A stretch of DNA of 48,990 nt, taken from positions 1 through 48,990 of the forward strand of contig CAZBEQ010000027.1 of assembly GCA_964490975.1 (NCBI GenBank). The letters run 5' to 3'. The notes under the pieces were generated by a model. The model was not told the DNA's origin. It did not search any database and worked only from the letters and a program-made list of their open reading frames with translations. How positions within the stretch are numbered: position 1 is the stretch's first letter; the number at the start of each line of letters is the position of its first letter. This DNA is from DTU013 sp964490975 (GTDB lineage Bacteria > Bacillota > Clostridia > Acetivibrionales > DTU013). This document shows, piece after piece, positions 15,986-23,798 of this stretch. A program made the position numbers and the translations under genes.

Positions 15986-16455
15986 TGACCAGACCCACAA
16001 AGTGGAGAAAAATTGAAAACGTTCCGGCTGTCCCCTATTTCGTTCCATCGGATAAAGAAATCCCTGATGTCCCTAAAAACATACTGAAGCTGGAAGAATT
16101 GGAGGCCATCCGCCTGAAAGATTTAGAGGGTCTTGAGCAGGGCGAATGTGCAGATAAAATGGAGATATCCCGACCAACATTTCAGCGCATATTATTATCC
16201 GCAAGGGAAATAATTGCCGACTGTCTGGTAAATGGAAAGGCGATCCTTATTGAAGGAGGCAATTATACTCAGAATATATGCCGCGTCAAATGTTTGGATT
16301 GTGGTAATGAATGGATGGAAAGCTTCGAGAATCTAGAATCCGCTAATGAATATAGCTGCCCCGCCTGCGGGTCAAAAAAGATTACCTGCGGGCAGTCCTG
16401 CAGGGGAAAATTCGGTCGAGGAAACTGCTGGAGGCATGGCAGATTTGATCGATGA
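15985..16455 (+). CDS. DUF134 predicted DNA-binding protein with zinc ribbon
   Basis: A 156-residue protein. The N-terminal half is the DUF134 domain: MTRPTKWRKIENVP, then LEELEAIRLKDLEGLEQGEC and a sigma-region-4-like HTH (ADKMEISRPTFQRIL). The C-terminal half has CLDCG...CPACGSKK and then CGQSCRG..GNCW, a zinc ribbon plus extra cysteines. Such proteins are predicted regulators and are often next to NifX-type Fe-Mo-domain genes. It is the only true DNA-binding candidate in the 9-17 kb block, so I propose it as the factor reading the shared promoter element (inference). It is coupled to DUF89 and closed by a terminator at 16473. Confidence 0.9.
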   Translation: MTRPTKWRKIENVPAVPYFVPSDKEIPDVPKNILKLEELEAIRLKDLEGLEQGECADKMEISRPTFQRILLSAREIIADCLVNGKAILIEGGNYTQNICRVKCLDCGNEWMESFENLESANEYSCPACGSKKITCGQSCRGKFGRGNCWRHGRFDR

Positions 16456-16472
16456 TATTTGCAAGATATAGA

Positions 16473-16511
16473 AACCAGATCTAAAGTGGTTCTTTGGATC
16501 TGGTTATTTTC
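16473..16511 (+). terminator. Rho-independent terminator
   Basis: AACCAGATC (16473-16481) pairs exactly with GATCTGGTT (16497-16505), followed by a T-rich run (ATTTTC). It closes the DUF89-DUF134 transcript. Confidence 0.75.
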
Positions 16512-16531
16512 GATACTCTTGTTGGTGAATA

Positions 16532-16560
16532 TTGACGTATGCCTGTAATAGTACTACAAT
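16532..16560 (+). promoter_or_regulatory. promoter of the EamA-type gene, shared spacer element
   Basis: TTGACG (16532-16537), 17-bp spacer TATGCCTGTAATAGTAC, TACAAT (16555-16560). The TATGC..nTAATAG sequence after the -35 matches the promoters at 9068, 12191 and 14990. Confidence 0.7.
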
Positions 16561-16605
16561 ATGCGTTGTGAGTACGGACTAATAATAATAGTGAGGGTTT
16601 TTTAT

Positions 16606-17505
16606 ATGTGGTTGATTTTTGCGCTTTTTACGACTTTTTCATGGGCTTTTGCTGATTTATTTTATAAAAAGGGTGCTGAACCTGACGATAAAGTAAGTCA
16701 TATCAAAACGGTAATAATGGTTGGTCTGGTTATGGGAATCCACGGTATTGCATACATGCTGATCAAAGGCGTTGCTTTTTCTCCGATTTACCTGATAACC
16801 TATTTCCCTGTTTCATTTTTGTATATATTGTCGATGGCCATAGGGTATTTTGGCCTCCGATATATCGAATTGTCAATATCTTCCCCTGTCCAAAATTCTT
16901 CGGGGGCAGTTACCTCCATTTTGATCTTTATATTTTTTGCTCACACATTAAATTTTTTGGAAACCAGTGCAATCGTTATTATCACCTCCGGAATCGTCGC
17001 GCTCGCAGTGGTTGAAAGACATAACAAAAACGTCTCAGTGATACTAAGTGAGAACGATAGAAAATATCAAAAAGGTTTAATAGCAATCACATTTCCCATT
17101 TTATACTGTATCATTGACGGCTTGGGCACTTTTGCAGATGCCATTTATCTGGACGAGCTGGCGCTTATCGGCGAAGATGAAGCACTTTTGGCTTATGAAT
17201 TTACATTTTTGATCTGCGCTGTAATTGCTTTTATATTTCTAAAGGTGAAAAAGAAACCATTTAACCTGTTTAAAGAAAAGAATAGAGGTACTGCTGCGAT
17301 TTTTGAGACTGCCGGGCAATTTTTCTATGTTTTTGCAATGTCGAGGAATGCTATTATTGCCGCTCCTCTTATTGCTTCGTACAGCGTCTTTTCAGTGCTG
17401 TTGTCACGAATATTTTTGAAGGAGAAGCTGACACGAAAGCAATACTTAATTATCGCGGTGGTTATGACAGGAATTGCAATACTGGCTCTATCTGAATTTT
17501 TTTAA
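16606..17505 (+). CDS. EamA/DMT-family transporter
   Basis: A 299-residue protein with about ten hydrophobic helices in two similar halves, as in the drug/metabolite transporter (EamA) fold. The first helix is WLIFALFTTFSWAFADLFYK; the second half has ETAGQFFYVFAMSRNAIIAA and the closing helix FLKEKLTRKQYLIIAVVMTG, the usual EamA end. I chose the ATG at 16606 (GTGAGGG upstream) over an in-frame ATG at 16561 that overlaps the -10. It is the only gene under its promoter and shares the control element of the hydG, ferredoxin and DUF89 promoters, so its substrate may be linked to metal-cofactor metabolism (inference). Confidence 0.85.
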   Translation: MWLIFALFTTFSWAFADLFYKKGAEPDDKVSHIKTVIMVGLVMGIHGIAYMLIKGVAFSPIYLITYFPVSFLYILSMAIGYFGLRYIELSISSPVQNSSGAVTSILIFIFFAHTLNFLETSAIVIITSGIVALAVVERHNKNVSVILSENDRKYQKGLIAITFPILYCIIDGLGTFADAIYLDELALIGEDEALLAYEFTFLICAVIAFIFLKVKKKPFNLFKEKNRGTAAIFETAGQFFYVFAMSRNAIIAAPLIASYSVFSVLLSRIFLKEKLTRKQYLIIAVVMTGIAILALSEFF

Positions 17506-17598
17506 ACCAGACGGGACCTGACAACTGGCTTTCCCGGTCAGCTGACACATAGTTCGCTCAGACTATAAAGGCGAAAGTCAAATAATTTGGAGGTTTTT

Positions 17599-18111
17599 AT
17601 GATCACAGCTAACACTGTCCCAGAAAAGAAAGAAGCAAAGATGAAATCCTGTTTACAGCCCTCTCCAAAAGTTCTCGTCTCCTGTAGAAGCCTGGATGGT
17701 GAGAACAATGTGCTTGCAGTAGGCTATTGTGGCAATTGCAGCTATGCCCCTCCCATGGTTATGGTCGGGATTGTCCCTACAAGGTATTCCTACAAGATGA
17801 TCAAGGAATCCGGATGCTTTGTTGTAAACCTTGTGGACAGAAGTTATAAGGAAACCTTTGATTATCTGGGAAGTCAGAGTAAAAGGGACGGAGACAAGCT
17901 GGCCGCAATGAATGTTAAGCTGCAGGACGGCAGAAAGGTAAACGCTCCAATCCTGTCTGATTGCCCTGTAAATATTGAATGTACGGTCGTGGATTCTATC
18001 GTCACAGGCTCACATGAGATGTTTATCGGGAAAATAGAATACGTCCATGCCGATGCAAAGCTCACAGATAATGAGGGCAATATCGATTTTTCACAGATTG
18101 ATTTCCTTTGA
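17599..18111 (+). CDS. flavin reductase / flavoredoxin-type FMN-binding protein
   Basis: A 170-residue protein of the flavin reductase-like split-barrel family: SCRSLDGENNVLAVGYCGNC, then PPMVMVGIVPTRYSYKMIKE (FMN-phosphate loop region), FVVNL, and HEMFIGKIEYVHAD, the standard order. It would bind FMN and reduce it or act as an electron carrier like flavoredoxin. The ATG at 17599 follows TTGGAGG. It is a single gene with no obvious promoter element of the shared type and converges with the DtxR-family gene; only 40 bases separate their ends and I see no clear terminator between them. Confidence 0.88.
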   Translation: MITANTVPEKKEAKMKSCLQPSPKVLVSCRSLDGENNVLAVGYCGNCSYAPPMVMVGIVPTRYSYKMIKESGCFVVNLVDRSYKETFDYLGSQSKRDGDKLAAMNVKLQDGRKVNAPILSDCPVNIECTVVDSIVTGSHEMFIGKIEYVHADAKLTDNEGNIDFSQIDFL

Positions 18112-18151
18112 TGAAGCACCAGGGCTGTGAAATTGGCAGTAAAATGGATTG

Positions 18152-18547
18152 TTACGGCTTTTTCCAGTCCGCATAATGCCGGCATATCGCATTGAAGGTT
18201 TTCTCGCTGAGGTCGTGCTCCACCTTGCAGGCATCCTCCCGGGCAGTCTTTTCATCCACACCCAGCCTCATAAAGAACTCGGTCAGCAGTTCGTGACGCT
18301 TCCAGGTACGAGAGGCTACTTCCATCCCCAAATCAGTCAGCGTGATAAGGCCGTCCTTATCCATTACAATATACCCGTTTTCACGCAGGCGCTTTGTCGT
18401 ATAGGTAACACTCGGCTTAGTCACGCCCAATGCCTGTGCGATGTCGATGGAACGGATATAACCATGCTTATCCTTCATCATCAGCATGGCCTCCAGATAA
18501 TCCTCATACGCTCTAAGTATTTTCATAGCACTATGACCGACTTTCAT
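18152..18547 (-). CDS. DtxR/MntR-family metal-dependent repressor
   Basis: A 131-residue protein. Residues about 8-70 form the winged HTH (YEDYLEAMLMMKDKHGYIRS, DIAQALGVTKPSVTYTTKRL, then a wing DGLITLTDLG), and residues 75-120 the metal-binding dimer domain (RHELLTEFFMRLGV, CKVEHDLSE). The C-terminal SH3 domain is missing, as in MntR-length members. Its own 5' region contains the operator GGTTAACACACTCTAACC at 18563-18580, and the divergent feo promoter carries two more, so it probably represses itself and feoAB when metal is plentiful. Iron is the likely co-repressor given the target, but manganese cannot be excluded. Confidence 0.92.
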   Translation of the reverse strand: MKVGHSAMKILRAYEDYLEAMLMMKDKHGYIRSIDIAQALGVTKPSVTYTTKRLRENGYIVMDKDGLITLTDLGMEVASRTWKRHELLTEFFMRLGVDEKTAREDACKVEHDLSEKTFNAICRHYADWKKP

Positions 18548-18562
18548 TTGATATTGATTTCA

Positions 18563-18580
18563 GGTTAACACACTCTAACC
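18563..18580. promoter_or_regulatory. DtxR-type operator 1
   Basis: GGTTAACACACTCTAACC: outer half-sites GGTTA/TAACC are perfect. It lies 16 bases upstream of the repressor gene, which suggests autoregulation. Confidence 0.7.
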
Positions 18581-18607
18581 AAATAATCAAGATTTACGGG
18601 AAACCTA

Positions 18608-18660
18608 TTGACAAATCCAGTTAGACCTATTAAACTATTATAGGTTAGAGATGTCTAACC
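18608..18660 (+). promoter_or_regulatory. feo promoter with operator 2
   Basis: TTGACA (18608-18613), 17-bp spacer, TAAACT (18631-18636), then the palindrome GGTTAGAGATGTCTAACC at 18643-18660, extended by TATA on both sides. The operator would cover the start of transcription, a repressor position. Confidence 0.75.
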
Positions 18661-18676
18661 TATAATTTTAATTGTT

Positions 18677-18694
18677 GGTTAGATATCTCTAATC
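18677..18694. promoter_or_regulatory. DtxR-type operator 3
   Basis: GGTTAGATATCTCTAATC matches operator 2 closely and lies between the feo promoter and the feoA ribosome site. Confidence 0.7.
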
Positions 18695-18720
18695 AGCGAC
18701 ATGTGGAGGGGGTCATTCTG

Positions 18721-18930
18721 ATGCCGTTAACACTTGCAACCGTCGGTGAGGAAAATATGATTCGGAAAGTTGGCGGAAAAGCCGATGCGAAAAAGCATCT
18801 GGAAGATCTCGGTTTTGTCGCCGGAGGCAACGTCACGGTCATTGCCATGATGGGAGGCAATGTCATTGTCAATATCAAGGAGTCACGCGTTGCCATCAAC
18901 AGAGAAATGGCAAGTAAAATCATGATATGA
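18721..18930 (+). CDS. feoA: ferrous iron transport protein FeoA (first copy)
   Basis: A 69-residue SH3-like FeoA protein (IRKVGGKADAKKHLEDLGFV, then VTVIAMMGGNVIVNIKESRV and NREMASKIMI). FeoA proteins are small cytoplasmic partners of the FeoB Fe(II) channel. I chose the ATG at 18721, 8 bases after GGAGGGGG, over the GTG at 18703. It is the first gene of the feo operon and lies after two DtxR-type operators. This copy is more divergent from the classical FeoA than the second one. Confidence 0.9.
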   Translation: MPLTLATVGEENMIRKVGGKADAKKHLEDLGFVAGGNVTVIAMMGGNVIVNIKESRVAINREMASKIMI

Positions 18931-18950
18931 AGGAAAGGAAGTAAAAATTT

Positions 18951-19172
18951 ATGAAGACGCTTAGGGATACAAAAATAGGCGAAACGGTAAAAGTCGTCAG
19001 ACTCTGTGGTGAAGGAGCGGTCAAGCGCCGTATCATGGATATGGGGATCACCAAAGGCGTTGATGTCTATGTCTGTAAGGTAGCCCCGCTCGGCGACCCG
19101 GTGGAAGTAACCGTACGTGGGTACGAACTCTCTATCCGTAAAGGTGACGCGGAAATGATCGAGGTCAGATGA
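18951..19172 (+). CDS. feoA: ferrous iron transport protein FeoA (second copy)
   Basis: A 73-residue FeoA protein with the usual core: VKVVRLCGEGAVKRRIMDMG, ITKGVDVYV, APLGDPVEVTVRGYELSIRK. The LGDPxEv..GyxLslRk pattern is the family signature. It starts 20 bases after the first feoA with AAAGGAAG as ribosome site. Having two FeoA-type subunits before feoB is a common clostridial arrangement; each probably contacts the FeoB cytoplasmic side. Confidence 0.94.
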   Translation: MKTLRDTKIGETVKVVRLCGEGAVKRRIMDMGITKGVDVYVCKVAPLGDPVEVTVRGYELSIRKGDAEMIEVR

Positions 19173-19207
19173 TACTATGGGGAAATCCCCTATTTATTAT
19201 TAAAATT

Positions 19208-19227
19208 CGGTTAAGGTTATCTAACCG
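19208..19227. promoter_or_regulatory. DtxR-type operator 4, before feoB
   Basis: CGGTTAAGGTTATCTAACCG at 19208-19227 keeps both GGTTA/TAACC half-sites, inside the operon between the second feoA and feoB. It hints at separate control of feoB; no clear promoter is seen. Confidence 0.6.
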
Positions 19228-19248
19228 AAGAGAGGGAGGGAAATAAAA

Positions 19249-21678
19249 GTGGAGATCAAAATTGCCCTGGCAGGCAACCCGAATAGCGGCAAAACAACGC
19301 TGTTCAATGCGCTTACCGGTTCTAACCAGTTTGTTGGGAACTGGCCGGGCGTCACAGTAGAGAAAAAAGAGGGCAAGCTAAAGAATCATAAAGATGTTGT
19401 CATCATGGATCTGCCCGGAATCTATTCACTTTCCCCATACACTTTGGAGGAAGTGGTGGCGAGAAACTATCTGATCAGCGAGCGGCCCGACGCTATCCTC
19501 AATATCGTGGATGGCACCAACCTCGAGAGGAACCTTTACCTCACGACACAGCTTACGGAACTCGGCATCCCCGTTGTTATTGCCATCAACATGATGGACA
19601 TGGTGAGGAAAAACGGAGACCAGATCAACATCAGCGAGCTGTCCCGCGAACTCGGCTGCAAAATCATCGAGATCTCAGCACTGAAGGGCACAGGGATTAT
19701 GGAAGCAGCGGAAGCAACAATCGAAGCCGCCAAATCTACAAAGACGATACCAATGCATACCTTCAGCGGCGCTGTGGAGCATGCAATCGCCCATATTGAG
19801 GAGGCCGCCGTACATAACATGCCACAGGAACGGCAGCGCTGGTATGCCATCAAGATCTTCGAACGCGACAAAAAAATCCTGACTCCGCTGAAGCTGAGCC
19901 AATCGGTTCTCGAGCACATCGAGGAGGATATCAAAGCCGCAGAGGCAGAGCTTGACGATGACGCCGAAAGTATTATCACAAACGAGCGGTATATCTACGT
20001 ATCTTCCGTCATCAAAGGCTGTTACAAAAAGAAAAAAGCCGGTAAGCTATCGGCATCCGATAAAATCGACCGGGTGGTGACAAACCGCTGGGCTGCGCTG
20101 CCTATTTTTGCGATGGTCATGTTCATCGTTTATTTCGTCTCTGTCTCGACAGTTGGCTCCTGGGCGACCGACTGGGCGAACGATGGCGTATTCGGCGACG
20201 GCTGGCACCTGTTCGGCATCGGCTCATCTGCTTACTCGGAAGCAGTTGACGCGTATACCGAACCCGGTGCGATCAAGGACGTCTTTGAATCTGCTGCTGA
20301 AAAAGCGGGTGTCGATCCTTCGGAGGCGACTACGCTTACCACGACCGCTTATCTCTATGACGACGATGGAAACGTAGAAGAAAAAATCCCAGTGACGTAC
20401 GACAGCTATATGGCGGCCGCTGACACGCAGGAGCCTTCCCCCGCCGACTACGGCGTGTGGGTGCCGGGCATTCCCGTCCTGTTGCAGGACGGTCTGGACA
20501 GCATTCACTGCGCGGACTGGCTGAAAGGTCTGATCCTCGACGGCGCCGTGGCCGGTGTGGGCGCGGTGCTTGGTTTTGTTCCTCAGCTGCTTGTTTTGTT
20601 CCTGTTCCTTGCCTTTCTCGAGTCCTGCGGCTATATGGCGCGCGTCGCTTTTGTTATGGACCGCATCTTCAGGAAATTCGGGCTCTCCGGAAAGTCATTC
20701 ATCCCGATGCTGATCGGCACGGGCTGCAGCGTTCCAGGCATCATGGCCTCTCGTACCATCGAAAACGACCGGGACCGCAAAATGACCATAATGACAACTT
20801 CCTTTGTTCCCTGCGGCGCGAAGCTTCCTATTATAGCCCTGATTACCGGCGCACTGTTCGGCGGCGCGTGGTGGGTTGCACCCAGCGCCTATTTTCTCGG
20901 CATCTGCGCAATTGTAATTTCCGGAATCATACTGAAAAAGACCAGAATGTTCGCGGGAGACCCGGCTCCGTTTGTCATGGAACTCCCCGCCTACCATTGG
21001 CCGACAGTTTCTAACCTGCTCCGATCCATGTGGGAACGCGCATCGTCGTTTATCCGGAAAGCCGGCACCGTCATCCTTCTGGCGTCGATCCTTATCTGGT
21101 TCCTGTCGAGCTTCGGTGTCGAAGACGGTTCCTTCGGGATGGTCGGCGATATGGAAAACAGTATCCTGGCCGCCGTCGGCTCCGCGATCGCCTGGATCTT
21201 TATCCCGCTTGGCTGGGGACACTGGCAGGGCGCGGTCGCTTCTATCACCGGCCTGATTGCAAAAGAAAACGTTGTTGGGACATTTGGCGTCCTATTCGGG
21301 GGCTTCGACGAGGTGGCAGAAAACGGCTGGCAGGTATGGGGCAACATGCGTGCCGTCTTCACTCCGCTTTCCGCTTACTCCTTCCTGGTGTTCAACCTGC
21401 TCTGCGCCCCCTGTTTTGCAGCCATCGGTGCAATTAAACGCGAAATGAACAACACGAAGTGGACCTGGTTTGCTATTGGCTATCAATGCGTGTTCGCTTA
21501 TGTCATCGCGCTGATCGTCTATCAGCTTGGCATGCTGTTCAGTGGAAACGGAAACGTCATTGGTTCTATCGTCGCTTTCCTCAACGTTGTCTTCATCGTT
21601 TACATGCTGTTCAGACCATACAAGGAGTCCGAAACACTGAGATCCAATATAAAAACAGGAGTGAAATCCGTAGTATAA
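19249..21678 (+). CDS. feoB: ferrous iron transport protein FeoB
   Basis: An 809-residue Fe(II) transporter. The N-terminal GTPase has G1 GNPNSGKTT (9-17), NWPGVTVEKKEG, G3 DLPGIYSL and G4 NMMD. The membrane part begins near residue 280 and contains the conserved gate blocks SFIPMLIGTGCSVPGIMASR and SFVPCGAKLPI, including the Cys residues thought to line the path. About 90 residues (330-420), rich in Asp, Glu and Thr, are inserted after the first helix, likely an outside loop. GTG start at 19249 after GAGGGAGGG. No FeoC is present. Regulated with the feoA genes by the DtxR-type repressor. Confidence 0.97.
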   Translation: MEIKIALAGNPNSGKTTLFNALTGSNQFVGNWPGVTVEKKEGKLKNHKDVVIMDLPGIYSLSPYTLEEVVARNYLISERPDAILNIVDGTNLERNLYLTTQLTELGIPVVIAINMMDMVRKNGDQINISELSRELGCKIIEISALKGTGIMEAAEATIEAAKSTKTIPMHTFSGAVEHAIAHIEEAAVHNMPQERQRWYAIKIFERDKKILTPLKLSQSVLEHIEEDIKAAEAELDDDAESIITNERYIYVSSVIKGCYKKKKAGKLSASDKIDRVVTNRWAALPIFAMVMFIVYFVSVSTVGSWATDWANDGVFGDGWHLFGIGSSAYSEAVDAYTEPGAIKDVFESAAEKAGVDPSEATTLTTTAYLYDDDGNVEEKIPVTYDSYMAAADTQEPSPADYGVWVPGIPVLLQDGLDSIHCADWLKGLILDGAVAGVGAVLGFVPQLLVLFLFLAFLESCGYMARVAFVMDRIFRKFGLSGKSFIPMLIGTGCSVPGIMASRTIENDRDRKMTIMTTSFVPCGAKLPIIALITGALFGGAWWVAPSAYFLGICAIVISGIILKKTRMFAGDPAPFVMELPAYHWPTVSNLLRSMWERASSFIRKAGTVILLASILIWFLSSFGVEDGSFGMVGDMENSILAAVGSAIAWIFIPLGWGHWQGAVASITGLIAKENVVGTFGVLFGGFDEVAENGWQVWGNMRAVFTPLSAYSFLVFNLLCAPCFAAIGAIKREMNNTKWTWFAIGYQCVFAYVIALIVYQLGMLFSGNGNVIGSIVAFLNVVFIVYMLFRPYKESETLRSNIKTGVKSVV

Positions 21679-21681
21679 CAA

Positions 21682-21743
21682 GTGGCAGCTGCCACCATGA
21701 AAAATAATGCCAGAGGAAGCGCGTAAATCACGCGCTTCCTTTA
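21682..21743 (+). terminator. feoB terminator and adjacent palindrome
   Basis: GGAAGCGCGT (21715-21724) pairs exactly with ACGCGCTTCC (21730-21739), followed by TTTAG, so it is a terminator. Just before it, GTGGCAGCTGCCAC (21682-21695) is a perfect 14-bp palindrome of unknown role. Confidence 0.7.
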
Positions 21744-21793
21744 GTGTTATCAAAAAAGAGCGGTAAAATGAGCTGCAGAGTAGAGCTGAACGC

Positions 21794-21823
21794 TTGACAC
21801 TGTGACGGGTTTATACGTATAAT
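21794..21823 (+). promoter_or_regulatory. promoter of the HD-GYP gene
   Basis: TTGACA (21794-21799), 18-bp spacer, TATAAT (21818-21823), near-consensus for the main sigma factor. Confidence 0.75.
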
Positions 21824-21897
21824 TTAAGCTTGTGGGAGTATAAGCGCCTACATGGACAAAATACGCATTACTGACGGACATTAAAAGGAGCAACGCA

Positions 21898-22494
21898 TTG
21901 GAAAATTGCACTTTCTACAGCAGGCTGATAGATTACCATGAGATCATAGAGTGTATAACAGGCGCTCTGGATGCGAAGGACCCATATACTGCAGGGCACT
22001 CACAGCGTGTCAGCGACATGGCTTTAAAAATATGCAGGCTTATGGGCCTGCGCGAAGAGATTACTGATAAAATACATATCGCCGCCCACCTTCACGATAT
22101 CGGGAAAATAGGTATCCCGGACGCCATATTAAACAAGGATGAGAAGCTGAGCGAATCGGAATGGGAGGTCATAAAGACACATCCACAGATCGGTGCCGAT
22201 ATTTTAAGCAAATCTGCTCATCTGGCAGAAATGAAAGACATTATCCTATATCATCATGAACGTTTTGACGGACGCGGTTATCCGGCAGGGCTTAAAGAAG
22301 AAAAAATACCGTTAGGAGCCAGAATCATCGCGATATGTGACTCTATCGACGCCATGACATCAACCCGGGTTTATCACAGGGCATATTCTCTAGAACACTG
22401 TTATATGGAGATAGAAAAAAATCTTGGAAAGATGTACGACCCTGGTATCGGAAGGCTTGTTCTTGAGCATTGGCAGGAAATCGTACATAACTGA
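21898..22494 (+). CDS. HD-GYP domain protein, probable c-di-GMP phosphodiesterase
   Basis: A 198-residue protein that is almost only the HD-GYP domain: DPYTAGHSQRVSDMA, HLHDIGKIGIPDAILNK (the HD pair), HHERFDGRGYPAGL (HHE..GRGYP) and ICDSIDAMTS. The full set of metal and GYP residues is present, so it is probably active in hydrolysing cyclic-di-GMP. No receiver or sensor domain is attached. TTG start at 21898 after AAAGGAG. It stands alone, after its own strong promoter, and is followed by a 9-bp hairpin (22528-22557) without a U-tract. The GGDEF protein at 33654 could make the substrate. Confidence 0.92.
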   Translation: MENCTFYSRLIDYHEIIECITGALDAKDPYTAGHSQRVSDMALKICRLMGLREEITDKIHIAAHLHDIGKIGIPDAILNKDEKLSESEWEVIKTHPQIGADILSKSAHLAEMKDIILYHHERFDGRGYPAGLKEEKIPLGARIIAICDSIDAMTSTRVYHRAYSLEHCYMEIEKNLGKMYDPGIGRLVLEHWQEIVHN

Positions 22495-22689
22495 AGTATG
22501 TAGATCCCTTATCTCTGCATCCTTTCTATCAACCTGCGCAGGCAGGCAACAGGTTGATTCCAGACTTGCTCCAATTAAAAATGGAATTAATTGACTCAAA
22601 GAAATGTCCATGATATAATCTGTGAATGGCATAGGCAAATTTAGACATATTTATGCTAATACTTCTCTATTTCGACAAATCTGGTGTCG

Positions 22690-23438
22690 CTAGACTATAT
22701 TAATGGAAGGCGTGGATCAAGGGTCAGCAATTCAGACGATTCAGACGATTCTGACGATTCTGGCGATTCAACTGAATTATATGTTGTATCAGTAAAAGCA
22801 ATAAACAATAAGCAGGTAGAAATAAAGTTCAGTGTTGAAATAGATAAAGATTCAGCGCAAGACGAAGCGAACTATATAATTAGAGATAATGGCACTGTTG
22901 ATAAAACTCTTACTTATAATAGCTGCAAATTAGGTGATGACAGGAAGACTGTTACTATAACTCTTGATAGTACAATTCAAGATTGTTTAACAAACTCCTC
23001 CAGAGCAAGAGTTATAGTCAGCAAAGACATTATGGCTGCTGATGAAAGGAACTGTTGAAAATATCGGGCCAGAAGATGTTCATATTGAAGAAGCTCAATT
23101 AACAGCAAAAAACACGATTAAGCTTATATTCAACAGGAAGATGGAAAGTGTTATTGAAAGTGATATAGAATTAATTTCCTCAACAACTCCGAGTGCAATC
23201 AGTTTTTCAAGTTGTAAATCAAATACTATAAATCCTGATGGATAAACAGAAGTGGTTTTGATCCTGGACAATGATTTGGCTACTGATGTAACAGATGGTG
23301 AAGGAAATAGATTTAATATTACTACTATTGCTGCTCCATCTTCAGAGTCAGATTCAGGCGCCAGGTTGAGGCCTCAATATGGTACAAATCTTGATGAAGC
23401 AGCTCCTGAAGGAAGTAAGACAGTAATTCTTGAAGTTA
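22690..23438 (+). pseudogene. S-layer-type protein fragment with Ig-like domains
   Basis: The frames in order read a SDDSDDSDDSGDS linker, then VVSVKAINNKQVEIKFSVEI, then LTAKNTIKLIFNRKM, then VVLILDNDLATDVTDG. The 'xVxxinxkqvkieFs..vdk..A...anY' pattern is that of SbsA-like Ig domains of S-layer proteins. A frameshift near 23045 and an in-frame TAA at 23244-23246 (NPDG-stop-TEVV) break it. It has no start codon or signal peptide. Its 3' part (23301-23397) is repeated at 24733-24829. It then stops at a junction with unrelated sequence at 23438. Together with 24733-25236 it is one decayed gene. Confidence 0.7.
23301..23397 (+). repeat. 97-bp direct repeat, copy 1 (copy 2 at 24733-24829)
   Basis: 23301-23397 and 24733-24829 are nearly identical (about seven differences by eye) and encode the same NRFNITTIAAPSS segment of the S-layer-type protein. 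The next block (23402-23438) continues as 25065-25101, so copy 1 lacks about 235 bases between them. Confidence 0.85.
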
Positions 23439-23690
23439 TGTGCCTACCCAGCATTCCTGTGTCTGTCCGCTGCTTGTATCAGTTTTGCCGTCAGGTTTCA
23501 TCACATTAACGATCCCATGAGCACCTTTCACATTACCCCCGCACTAGCGAGCCTGTCCCTCCAGCCAATCAACGAACTGCCTGGCAGTCCTCGGCGACCG
23601 GCCGTTGTACTGCAGCTCCCATCTAAGAGCCTCCCGCTTCAGGTATTCGATATCTGCATCGATACCTCTCTTCCTCGCGAGCCCTTCAAC
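23438..23690 (+). repeat. mosaic of two displaced copies from downstream genes
   Basis: 23438-23525 is a copy of 25549-25636 (inside the GH116 gene), with no difference seen. 23531-23690 is a copy of 28188-28347 (3' end of the DUF815 gene and its flank), with about six differences. The two blocks are fused by only five bases. Neither is functional here. It is followed by a short EAL-like tail at about 23712-23752. Confidence 0.9.
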
Positions 23691-23711
23691 TTCCGGTATT
23701 ATTGGCAATAC

Positions 23712-23752
23712 AGGTTAAAATGGCCACCGAAGAGATCCTGAACAACAGATAA
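23712..23752 (+). pseudogene. possible 3' tail of an EAL-type gene
   Basis: The last codons read KMATEEILNNR-stop, close to AEEILNGK-stop at 30965-30991, where an EAL remnant is clear. Too short to be certain. Confidence 0.3.
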
Positions 23753-23798
23753 ATGCACATATTGTCAATATGGACGCCTACCTTACAGTGCATCTACT

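Noticed and set aside
20457..21437. Several long frames inside feoB on both strands
   Set aside because: They are shadows of the GC-rich feoB frame; feoB explains the region fully.
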